A stretch of DNA of 64,000 nucleotides. Origin: UBA11986 sp031402435 (GTDB lineage: Bacteria; Bacteroidota; Ignavibacteria; UBA10030; UBA6906). Positions within the stretch are counted from its first letter, which is position 1, and each line of letters starts with the position of its first letter. The DNA is taken from the NCBI GenBank assembly GCA_031402435.1, contig JANNSJ010000058.1, positions 186,001 to 250,000 of the forward strand. The letters run 5' to 3'. This document shows positions 19,047 to 26,721 of this stretch, one piece after another. A program made the position numbers and the translations under genes. The notes beneath the pieces were generated by a model. It was not told the origin of the DNA. It made no database searches and saw only the letters and a program-made list of their open reading frames with translations.

Positions 19047-19699
19047 ACGAGATCAGGCTTATCATCGCTGATGACCACCCGCTGTTCAGGAAGGGGCTGC
19101 ATGAAATCATCCAATCGGATGGAACGTTGCAGATCGTTGGTGAATGTGGCGACGGGGAAACATCTCTTGCGCTGATTCAGCAACATGCGCCTGCTTTGGC
19201 GATTCTCGATATTGACATGCCAAAGATGGGCGGACTTGCTGTTGCGCGTGAGATGCGGAAGCAGAACCTTGAAACCGACGTGATCTTCCTGACGATGTAC
19301 AAAGAAGAAGACCTGTTCACCGAGGCGATGGATGTTGGGGCGCGTGGGTACGTTCTCAAGGACAGTGCTGTGAACGACATCCTTAACGCTATCCACACCG
19401 TTGCCGATGGGAAATACTACATCAGTCCCGCGCTCTCTGACCACCTGATCAAGCGAAGCGCACGAGCGGAGAAGCTGCTGCGCCATACGCCTTCACTCGA
19501 AGACCTAACACCCGCCGAATTGCGCATCCTCAAGCTCATTGCCGAAAACAAGACAAGCAAGGATATTGCCGAGGTTCTCTCGATCAGTCCAAAGACCGTG
19601 GAGAACCACCGCACCAACATTGCAGCAAAACTCCACCTGCGCGGAAGCCATAGTCTGTTGAAGTATGCGCTTGAAAACAAAGTGGCGTTGACAAAGTAA
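19043..19699 (+). CDS. NarL/LuxR-type response regulator
   Basis: DNA-binding regulator of 218 residues and cognate partner of the propeller kinase: its ATG overlaps the kinase stop (ATGA). The receiver domain has IADDHPLFRKG at the start, phospho-acceptor Asp near 56 in LAILDIDMPKMGG, and the conserved Lys in YVLKDS. The C-terminal GerE helix-turn-helix reads LTPAELRILKLIAENKTS and KTVENHRTNI. HisKA_3 kinases pair with this class, supporting the match. Targets are unknown; the four exported proteins downstream are candidates. Confidence 0.95.
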   Translation: MNEIRLIIADDHPLFRKGLHEIIQSDGTLQIVGECGDGETSLALIQQHAPALAILDIDMPKMGGLAVAREMRKQNLETDVIFLTMYKEEDLFTEAMDVGARGYVLKDSAVNDILNAIHTVADGKYYISPALSDHLIKRSARAEKLLRHTPSLEDLTPAELRILKLIAENKTSKDIAEVLSISPKTVENHRTNIAAKLHLRGSHSLLKYALENKVALTK

Positions 19700-19724
19700 T
19701 CGTTCGCGCATAGGTGTTTCCCCC

Positions 19725-19741
19725 CACCCTTTTTGAGGGTG
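19725..19741 (+). terminator. Terminator-like hairpin after response regulator
   Basis: CACCCT/AGGGTG stem with loop TTTTG, 26 bases after the stop codon, followed by a pyrimidine-rich TCCGCCTCTTCTTGTTC tract. Moderate match to an intrinsic terminator; partial read-through to the next gene is possible. Confidence 0.4.
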
Positions 19742-19802
19742 TCCGCCTCTTCTTGTTCTTCCTTCCTCGATGTACCTTCCTCAAGCCGATTCCAGCCCAC
19801 TC

Positions 19803-20168
19803 ATGTGTATGCTCATCCAGATCGTTGACGACAGTCCCAACATGCGCGAGACTATCAAGTCTGTACTCAGCGGGCTGCACGCGGAGTTCATCGAGTCAAG
19901 CGATGGAGATGAAGCCGTGGAGCAACACGCCAGATGCAAGCCCGATCTCGTCATCATGGATATCCGCATGCAACAGATGGATGGTATTGCGGCAACACGT
20001 GCCATTCACAGGAAGTCACCCGGTGCGCGGATAGTGATCATAACCCAGTACGACGACAATGACTTGCGCAGCGCGGCACATGATGCAGGCGCGATGGGAT
20101 ATATTCTCAAGGATGATCTCTCTCAACTTCTCGATATCATCCACCAGTCTCCGGATGGTTATGCATGA
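19803..20168 (+). CDS. Stand-alone receiver-domain response regulator
   Basis: A CheY-like receiver of about 121 residues with no output domain. QIVDDSPNMRETI gives the acidic pocket, VIMDIRMQQMDG the phospho-acceptor Asp, and YILKDD the conserved Lys. The start may be ATG 19803 or 19809; the frame extends upstream to 19770 without domain-like residues. It follows the LuxR-type regulator by about 100 bases and precedes the barrel-like gene by 39. It may divert phosphate from the propeller kinase or act by protein contact. Confidence 0.85.
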   Translation: MCMLIQIVDDSPNMRETIKSVLSGLHAEFIESSDGDEAVEQHARCKPDLVIMDIRMQQMDGIAATRAIHRKSPGARIVIITQYDDNDLRSAAHDAGAMGYILKDDLSQLLDIIHQSPDGYA

Positions 20169-20207
20169 GGTGTGTGTGCCCAATGCAATCCTCGTGAATG
20201 CAGAGTG

Positions 20208-22265
20208 ATGACACGTCTGTTGATTCTTTTCATAGCCTTGTCCTTGATTGAGACAGGGCGTTCACAAACACAGGATCTTGTTGTAACGATGGAAAATAAC
20301 GGTGATTGGATTTCAAGATTTGAACCTCTGGCATTCGCATTGAGCAGACCGATTGCAAGCAACGAGCAAGTCACGCTCATCATTGGAACAACGGACGTGA
20401 CAAACCTTTGCATCATCAACAACGACACCATGAGTTATACTCCGCAGACGCTTCCCCTTCCGTCCGGTTCAATCAATGTCTCGGTGTTTCTTGTAACTCC
20501 CGATGGAATGTGGACGTCCGTTGGGAGCTTCACGCTGAATGTTCGAACCACCACAGGGCTTGAGAAATCGTTCGTAACGCCATCGGTCACAGTGTCCAAC
20601 AAGGGGCAGCTTGCTGAAGGCCACTTCCCCGATGCGAACGCGCCGGTACGAAGAAGGTTTCAGGAACTCAACGGACAGATGGCATTGAAAGTTGATGTTG
20701 AGCGAAGCGGGGTTGCCCTGGGTGTTGGATTCAACATCGTCGGCGCATCGTTGAAAGAAGAGGCTCTGCGCTTTGGCGAGAAAGGCGAGAACGCATCGAA
20801 GATCGACCTCGCCAGTTACGTCGTCGAGACGCGTACTGGAAGAACCATACTCTCCGCGGGGCATATCAGCCATGGGCGGCACCGGCATCTTCTGAGCGGC
20901 TTTTCGAGTCGTGGAATTTCAGCAGCTACTGCAATCGGGGCGTTCGCCGATCTGTCAGGAGCAGTTCTGAATGGCACGAACATCGTTGGATGGGATAATG
21001 TTTTCGGACTTCACAATCCAAAGCACAGGATATACAGTGGAACACTTGGACTCGAAGCGTTGCCGGAAAACCCCGGGACAATACGCGTCGAAGGATCGTA
21101 CGCGTCCGCGTCCCAACTGCCATTGGGTGGTTTCAATCAGGGGCAAATCAATGACGCTGAAAAAAGCAATGGCGGCAGTATCAGGATGCTTCTCTCCGAC
21201 CCTGGGAGAAACGTAACGGTTGATGCCGGGTTTGCCAGGACGCGATTCACAAACCCGGCGGATCCTTTGCTCTCTCAGGGTGGCGAGATCGTTCCCGTTC
21301 AACCCACGACACGTCAGGCCAGATATGCCGATGTTTCCTGGGACGTGTTCCGGAATGCGACGTTTCTCGACATTCTTCAGGCAAGGTTGAATGTGGCTTT
21401 TCGTCACGAACGAGTTGATCCTCTCTATCGGGCTGTTGGCGTAGGCACAAGAGCGGACAATCTTCAAAACACGTACGAACTTCACGGCGGAGTAGGGCCG
21501 GTTCAATTGGACCTGACACATCTACGGTCGGAAGATAATCTCGCGGATGTCCCGTCTGTTCTTAAATCTAAAACGCGTCAGACGGGAGGAAACGTTGTTC
21601 TTTCTCCTTCCTCTGTACCGGATATGCTACCAGCGTGGCTGCCGACATTTTCGTATGGCTTGAATAGTACTCACCAGTTTGGTGTGAGCCTGCCCAGCAA
21701 CAGCGACATTACGCCTGAAAGGGTACCTGACCAGGTGACCACTTCACACACCGCAGGAATCGAATGGCAGGGAAGCAGCATAAGGGCAAGCTATCGCGGA
21801 GCATTCACCAGACAGGATAACCGACAGATTGGAAGAGAGAATGCGGATGCCGTCAACCGCGCGAACGGACTGAATATTTCGCTCTCTCCAGTCACACAGA
21901 TCTCGGTCAATCTCGAAGGGCTGCTTGAATCAAGCGAGAGTACCGAGTCGGGTTCCATCATTCGCACCAGGCGGACGGGGGCGGGCGTCCTCGCACAGCC
22001 GTTTGCGGGTTCGAGCGTTTCACTCAACGCGTCGCTTTCAACTTCAAAACCCGATGATGGCTCAAGCAACCAACAACAGGCGTCATTCTCTCTTGAAACA
22101 TCGTATGCCTTCGATCTTTCATCTGCATTTGTATTCAAGTGGCGTGGCCAGGCATTTGTCCGGTATTCATGGAATGAGTTCAAGTCACGGGACGAGGTTT
22201 TCAACATCGACACCAGGACACGGGTGTGGGTAGTGAACACCGGCATTTCATGTACTCTTTTCTGA
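20208..22265 (+). CDS. Predicted outer-membrane beta-barrel protein, unknown family
   Basis: Exported protein of 685 residues not assigned to a known family. The start is taken at ATG 20208, which opens a signal peptide (MTRLLILFIALSLIETGRSQ); the frame extends upstream to 20172. Residues about 25-130 look like an Ig-like domain. The rest alternates polar and hydrophobic residues in strands separated by Asn/Gly/Ser-rich turns and ends in ISCTLF, an aromatic C-terminus as in outer-membrane barrels. It follows the receiver gene closely and is only eight bases from the next gene. An envelope role under the upstream two-component system is inferred. Confidence 0.6.
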   Translation: MTRLLILFIALSLIETGRSQTQDLVVTMENNGDWISRFEPLAFALSRPIASNEQVTLIIGTTDVTNLCIINNDTMSYTPQTLPLPSGSINVSVFLVTPDGMWTSVGSFTLNVRTTTGLEKSFVTPSVTVSNKGQLAEGHFPDANAPVRRRFQELNGQMALKVDVERSGVALGVGFNIVGASLKEEALRFGEKGENASKIDLASYVVETRTGRTILSAGHISHGRHRHLLSGFSSRGISAATAIGAFADLSGAVLNGTNIVGWDNVFGLHNPKHRIYSGTLGLEALPENPGTIRVEGSYASASQLPLGGFNQGQINDAEKSNGGSIRMLLSDPGRNVTVDAGFARTRFTNPADPLLSQGGEIVPVQPTTRQARYADVSWDVFRNATFLDILQARLNVAFRHERVDPLYRAVGVGTRADNLQNTYELHGGVGPVQLDLTHLRSEDNLADVPSVLKSKTRQTGGNVVLSPSSVPDMLPAWLPTFSYGLNSTHQFGVSLPSNSDITPERVPDQVTTSHTAGIEWQGSSIRASYRGAFTRQDNRQIGRENADAVNRANGLNISLSPVTQISVNLEGLLESSESTESGSIIRTRRTGAGVLAQPFAGSSVSLNASLSTSKPDDGSSNQQQASFSLETSYAFDLSSAFVFKWRGQAFVRYSWNEFKSRDEVFNIDTRTRVWVVNTGISCTLF

Positions 22266-22273
22266 GATCAATT

Positions 22274-23533
22274 ATGAAGTGTTGCTTTGTCAGTCTTCTT
22301 TCGATATTCACGATAGCCAACATCGGCGCGTATGCTGCAATTAAGGTTCATCCCCATTGGGTTAATGTGAACACGACCGGCGCAACGACGGTGTTTCTCA
22401 CGTTTGGAGGAGTTGCCGGATTCGTCCCGGGTGAATCAGTGTGGTGCGGAGAAATTATGGACGCCGCTCCCGACATCGGCTTGAAGCCGGTACAGGGAAC
22501 AATCTTCGGCACGCTCCCGGCAAGATTGAACCTCTCGACATTCAGCGGCAATGGCGGGTTCACGGACATCATGTCCATCCCACCGTCGGTGTCGCGACGT
22601 GCATACCAGGCAGCCGCTGCAGGTGCGCGGTCAACGTTCTTCTATGTACGCCGGTTCATCAGCACGACGGGCGGTCCGGACGAATATGTTGCCGTGACAT
22701 GTGAGTTGACCGGCGGTGGAGCACGCTCGCCGTTCGCCCTGACAAATATCGAGCTTTCATTCGAGAGCCATGACAATCTTCCTTCAGTGAAGGAAGGAAG
22801 TGTGGCGCCGTCGGTTTCAGCATCAATCATCTACAACGGAACCGGACAATTGCATGGAAGGTGGGAGATTGTTCGCCCCGGTGATGTGCCTCCATCAGAA
22901 CAAGACCTTCTCACTGAAGCAACGCTCCCGCTTGAGCAGCGGTCGCAGCAACGACGGTACACGGTGATGGAACGCTTCAGTGTTTTCCTGCCGCCGACCG
23001 GAACCTTCACATTGCGCGGCCCCGAGCCATCAAAACTTCCCACCGGCGTCAGCGGGCTCTATATGATTCTCCTTCGCATTGAGACATCGGTGGATGTTGA
23101 GTCAACTTCTGATCTTGTCGAAGCAGGCGCAGGTCCGGCGTCTGTACAGGCCGGAGGTGTAGCAGGATTTCCCATTCCCCCTCTTCGGTATTTTGTGGGA
23201 GGAGCGCCGGATCTGCGCGTCAATACCATCAACCTCCTCTCACCGGTGGATAGGGTGACTGCCACGCCTGGATTGCCCATTGACCTTTCCTGGATGGAAA
23301 TCCGTGAAGGTGCTCTCTATCGTGTCGTCGTCATCGACGCGTCGAATGAAATTGTGGTGTCGGCGCTCCTTCGACCCGGCGTTGGAGCGTACAGGCTGTC
23401 CCCATGGATTTGGACAAAGACGGATGCGCGGCATGTTTTGTGGAGCGTCGAAGCTCTCAACGATCTCGGTGATGTGGTGAGCAAGAGCGAATGGCGAACC
23501 GTGTTCCGCGATACTCATGAGCAAAAGAAATGA
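22274..23533 (+). CDS. Exported protein of unknown function
   Basis: 419-residue protein with a signal peptide (MKCCFVSLLSIFTIANIGAYA). The start at ATG 22274 lies eight bases after the upstream stop; the open frame reaches into that gene from 22226. The mature part is predicted mostly beta-stranded; no family recognised. Two Cys occur in the first half (in VWCGEI and VTCELTGG). The end is a polar DTHEQKK tail with no T9SS sorting domain, so a periplasmic or outer-membrane-associated partner of the preceding barrel is plausible. Confidence 0.65.
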   Translation: MKCCFVSLLSIFTIANIGAYAAIKVHPHWVNVNTTGATTVFLTFGGVAGFVPGESVWCGEIMDAAPDIGLKPVQGTIFGTLPARLNLSTFSGNGGFTDIMSIPPSVSRRAYQAAAAGARSTFFYVRRFISTTGGPDEYVAVTCELTGGGARSPFALTNIELSFESHDNLPSVKEGSVAPSVSASIIYNGTGQLHGRWEIVRPGDVPPSEQDLLTEATLPLEQRSQQRRYTVMERFSVFLPPTGTFTLRGPEPSKLPTGVSGLYMILLRIETSVDVESTSDLVEAGAGPASVQAGGVAGFPIPPLRYFVGGAPDLRVNTINLLSPVDRVTATPGLPIDLSWMEIREGALYRVVVIDASNEIVVSALLRPGVGAYRLSPWIWTKTDARHVLWSVEALNDLGDVVSKSEWRTVFRDTHEQKK

Positions 23534-23636
23534 TTGAAAGAGTCTTACAAGCCGTGGAAGGGTTTGAGGAGCTCCGCCTCACCGACCGGCAAGAGTTTTA
23601 TGTTCACTATGTCATTATCAACCAGGAGATGCATCA

Positions 23637-24455
23637 ATGAAGTCCACAATGCGATGGTTTGCCCTTGCTCTAATTGTAGGAACAGTCGACACTGCATCTG
23701 CCGACAACATCTCCAAGACTTTTGAGTTTGGTGCAGGTACACCACAACCCCGCTCTCACGTCAGAACTTTTGATATCCCATGCAACCGCGAGATTGCTGC
23801 TGTAGTGAAATTCCAAAGGTTGGGATCCGTCAACGCCAACAACGATATCCCGATCATCATCGAGGTGCATGAACCGGACCTGGTGGCAGGGCAAGAGAAT
23901 TCGGTGTACTACGAAGAGAGCGCCATGGCCAAACTCACCGAGCAAACCGTTATTGTGCGCGTTCCAGGAAAAAGTCGCGGATGTTCTCTGCCGTGGCGAG
24001 TCAGAGTCAGATATGCCGGTGAAGGTGCGGCTCCATCCCGCGTATTTGGCAGCATCAGAATCGATTTCGACGGCAGTCAGAGAAACGTCAACTTCGAAAC
24101 CGTGGGGATAGCCGGGAAAGGCAGAGTTAAGCAAAGCAACACGGACGCTTTTGGCCTTAAGCAAGGTGTTGTCGAAATCACTGCGACGTGGTATCACTTC
24201 ATCGGAGGGATCCAGTTTATAGGACCCAATCCGATAAAACTTGAAATCAGCCTGGTGGATCCAAACGGAACGGTTGTGAAAACGGTCAAAGCATATTCGA
24301 GTGACGAACTCAGAGGTGAGTTGACGAAATTCAAACTGACGTATCAAGTTACGAACTGCATTTCCGGCAAATGGAAATTGAGCGTCTTTAACCCAACAAA
24401 TGATGACGCGAACTTCAGAAGTGTCAATGCCACGTTTACGCCCGGTTGCCCGTAG
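23637..24455 (+). CDS. Exported protein of unknown function, leader shared with next gene
   Basis: 272-residue secreted protein. The start at ATG 23637 follows AGGAG (23625-23629). The signal peptide contains RWFALAL and is nearly the same as that of the gene at 24574, and the ribosome-binding region matches too, whereas the mature parts look unrelated. The mature chain is rich in beta-strand patterns and has four Cys that could pair (IPCN, SRGCS, TNCIS, PGCP). No family or catalytic motif was recognised. Confidence 0.65.
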   Translation: MKSTMRWFALALIVGTVDTASADNISKTFEFGAGTPQPRSHVRTFDIPCNREIAAVVKFQRLGSVNANNDIPIIIEVHEPDLVAGQENSVYYEESAMAKLTEQTVIVRVPGKSRGCSLPWRVRVRYAGEGAAPSRVFGSIRIDFDGSQRNVNFETVGIAGKGRVKQSNTDAFGLKQGVVEITATWYHFIGGIQFIGPNPIKLEISLVDPNGTVVKTVKAYSSDELRGELTKFKLTYQVTNCISGKWKLSVFNPTNDDANFRSVNATFTPGCP

Positions 24456-24573
24456 CTGGCTGGGAACACAAAACGAGGCACGACAATCGTCGAGCTCTCA
24501 ACGATCCTTACGATGTAGATTTGTCAATGGCATCACATTCACTATTCCATTCATCAACAAAGGAGATACATCA

Positions 24574-25746
24574 ATGAACACCACAACACGTTGGTTTGCC
24601 CTTGCTCTACTCGTCGGTCTCGTATGGGAGACGAGTATGGCGGGAACGGTAATTGGGACAGTCGGGAAGACTTGCTATCCACCCACATTTGCCCAGTCAA
24701 ACACTGCTCTGCTGGATGTTGGCGGCGATTGGATAGAGAATATTGATAGAGTCACGTCCCCGGCCGGTGTCAGCGTCACCATCGTTGCCAAGTACAACGG
24801 CTCTCAGGGTAACCCGCGCAACTTTGGAGGAAAAGGAATGGTAACACTCAAGATCGGGACAAGTAATGCATCGCCCGGTACCAAGACAATTAACCTCATC
24901 AACGATCCTGATCTGGGAGTGGGGGGAGAAACATTTTCATTTACCATTACCGTCGCGGCACTTCCGACCGTGACAAGTGTGGATGTGCCAACTCCGGCTG
25001 ATGCATTCCAGGATATCACCGTAACCCTCACCGGAACCGGGCTTCAGGGTGCTGTGGACCCCGCGTCCGGCGCCATAGTCATTGACAACCTGGTCCCGTT
25101 CATCACCATCGGTGGTACCGCAACCGTGAGTAGTGTCCGTGTGCTCAATTCATCGGAAACGTCGTTACAGGCAAAGATAATTTTCTCCGCCCTCATACAG
25201 GATGCAACCGTCGAGCTGACCCTCAAAAGCAATGCGGCATGCAGTCCTCTCAGTAACACCATCTCTCCGGGCGGGTTCAAGAAAAAGGTGCGTGTCAAGA
25301 GCAGCAACGTCAAGAACTATGTCGAATCTTTCGTCTTCCCTCAAGGAAGCACATTTGACAGAAACAGCATCGGGACAATAAACCTCAATCTGTTGTTCGC
25401 AGCACCCACGAACACGCAAACGAGAACAAGAACGGGGGCACTGATAACAATTACAGGGCCCACGAACGCTACTCAAAACTCCACGGTCTTCTATAAATTC
25501 GTCCCGTCAAATGCATTTACAAGGCCCGATGGAACCCCATTCCCGACAATAACCGGTGGTTTTATTCAAGTAAAAGCAAACCCTGGAGAAGACGTTATCC
25601 CGATTTCGTTTAAGGTTGTTGATTGCCTCGGAGGTCAGCCCGGCCAGGTGAACACGGTAAAGATCCAGACATGGATGCACACCACAAACACAAACCTTCC
25701 ACCAAGCTTTGTCGAGAAGACATTCAGCGTTCGGTGTATTCAGTAG
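24574..25746 (+). CDS. Exported IPT/TIG-like protein of unknown function
   Basis: 390-residue secreted protein. The start at ATG 24574 is preceded by AAAGGAG (24560-24566); the open frame from 24400 overlaps the previous gene. The signal peptide repeats the RWFALAL core seen at 23637. Residues about 125-235 (PTVTSVDVPTPADAFQDITV then LTGTGLQGA) resemble IPT/TIG Ig-like folds common in surface proteins. Cys residues occur in pairs near both ends. A hairpin terminator follows the stop. It seems to close the cluster that starts with the propeller kinase. Confidence 0.65.
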   Translation: MNTTTRWFALALLVGLVWETSMAGTVIGTVGKTCYPPTFAQSNTALLDVGGDWIENIDRVTSPAGVSVTIVAKYNGSQGNPRNFGGKGMVTLKIGTSNASPGTKTINLINDPDLGVGGETFSFTITVAALPTVTSVDVPTPADAFQDITVTLTGTGLQGAVDPASGAIVIDNLVPFITIGGTATVSSVRVLNSSETSLQAKIIFSALIQDATVELTLKSNAACSPLSNTISPGGFKKKVRVKSSNVKNYVESFVFPQGSTFDRNSIGTINLNLLFAAPTNTQTRTRTGALITITGPTNATQNSTVFYKFVPSNAFTRPDGTPFPTITGGFIQVKANPGEDVIPISFKVVDCLGGQPGQVNTVKIQTWMHTTNTNLPPSFVEKTFSVRCIQ

Positions 25747-25764
25747 GAAATATTCCTCATGCTT

Positions 25765-25800
25765 GGCCGGGCATTCTCGGATGTCCGGCCGTGTTTCTTT
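25765..25800 (+). terminator. Intrinsic terminator after 25746
   Basis: GGCCGGGCAT pairs with ATGTCCGGCC (ten pairs, one G-U) around a 6-base loop, followed by GTGTTTCTTT. It begins 18 bases after the stop codon. Confidence 0.6.
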
Positions 25801-25912
25801 CGAGACGGTGAGCAGTGGAGGGCAAACGGTTCATGGCCGGGCGCTGTTGAGAAGTGTGAAGAAAGATCGGATGGCTGCTCATTGCTCTCATTCTTCTGCA
25901 AACACTGGTTTG

Positions 25913-25940
25913 GGGCTCCGCGAGGAGCCCTTTTCATTTT
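25913..25940 (+). terminator. Strong intrinsic terminator upstream of feo operon
   Basis: GGGCTCC/GGAGCCC with loop GCGA and tail TTTTCATTTT is a textbook intrinsic terminator on the plus strand. It lies about 170 bases after the previous stop and 30 bases before the feo promoter, insulating that operon. Confidence 0.75.
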
Positions 25941-25969
25941 CTCGCGAGTTAGACAATCTTCAGCTGCTC

Positions 25970-25999
25970 TTGACATTGAGTTAGATTTGTATAAATTAT
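25970..25999 (+). promoter_or_regulatory. Predicted feo operon promoter
   Basis: TTGACA at 25970-25975 (perfect -35) is followed by an AT-rich TAAATTAT at 25992-25999, which fits either a sigma70 -10 or the Bacteroidota -7 box. The DtxR-type palindrome begins three bases later, so repressor binding would cover the transcription start. Confidence 0.55.
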
Positions 26000-26001
26000 G
26001 T

Positions 26002-26017
26002 TTTAGGTATACCTAAA
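26002..26017. promoter_or_regulatory. DtxR/MntR-type operator palindrome
   Basis: Perfect 16-base palindrome TTTAGGTATACCTAAA, close to operators of the DtxR/MntR/IdeR family (TTAGG...CCTAA). It sits between the predicted promoter and the ATG at 26035 of a DtxR-family gene, so metal-dependent autoregulation of the operon is the natural reading. Confidence 0.8.
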
Positions 26018-26034
26018 CAATTACTGGCAGAACG

Positions 26035-26688
26035 ATGCGTAATATCAGTACCGAGGATTACATCAAGGCAATCTACAAACTTGAGCATGGCGGTGGGAAC
26101 GTCACCACATCGGCCCTCGCGACACAGTTGCAACTCGCAGATGCTTCCATCACCGATATGGTCAAAAAGCTCTCGGAAAAGGGGCTTGTCCACTACAAGC
26201 GCTATCAAGGTGTGGGGCTGACAGCCAGGGGGAAGCGCATGGCGCTCAAGATCGTGCGGCGGCATCGGCTCTGGGAGATGTATCTTGTGAAATTCCTTGG
26301 CTTTTCGTGGGACCAGGTACACGATGAGGCGGAACGCCTTGAGCATGTGACGTCGGAAGAGATGGAAGCACGGCTCGACCGGGCGCTTGGCTCTCCGTCG
26401 GTCGATCCGCACGGTGATCCCATTCCTACCGTTGATGGGGATCTTAATCATCCGGAGTATACGGCACTGTCCGACTCTGAGGCTGGAGCCGTTGTGCGTG
26501 TGTTACGTGTCAGCGATCAGGATTCCCAGATACTCCAGCATGCAACGAAACTCGGGCTGGGTTTGAACAAGAAACTCACTATCAAAGAGAAGATGACATT
26601 CGATGGATCGATGGTGGTAAAAGTAGCTGGCAAGGATCATTTTATCAGCAAAGAAGTGGCAGGCTCAATCTTTGTTGAACCAGCCTAG
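26035..26688 (+). CDS. DtxR/MntR family metal-dependent repressor
   Basis: 217-residue transcription factor: winged helix (1-65), metal-binding dimerisation domain (66-140) and a FeoA/SH3-like domain (about 150-215). Metal-site residues Asp8, His77, Glu100, Glu103 and His104 are seen. Asp8 and Glu100 match MntR rather than DtxR/IdeR, which have Met10 and Cys102, but MntR Glu11 is Lys11 here. It heads an operon with FeoA- and FeoB-type genes and has a palindrome at its promoter. It likely represses its own operon when Fe2+ or Mn2+ is plentiful; which metal it senses is open. Confidence 0.93.
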   Translation: MRNISTEDYIKAIYKLEHGGGNVTTSALATQLQLADASITDMVKKLSEKGLVHYKRYQGVGLTARGKRMALKIVRRHRLWEMYLVKFLGFSWDQVHDEAERLEHVTSEEMEARLDRALGSPSVDPHGDPIPTVDGDLNHPEYTALSDSEAGAVVRVLRVSDQDSQILQHATKLGLGLNKKLTIKEKMTFDGSMVVKVAGKDHFISKEVAGSIFVEPA

Positions 26689-26721
26689 TACTTTTGATGT
26701 TTCATTGAGGTTTGAATAACT

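Noticed and set aside
18755..19486. Minus-strand open frame of 243 codons
   Set aside because: Antisense across the kinase HATPase region and the response regulator, both certain genes.
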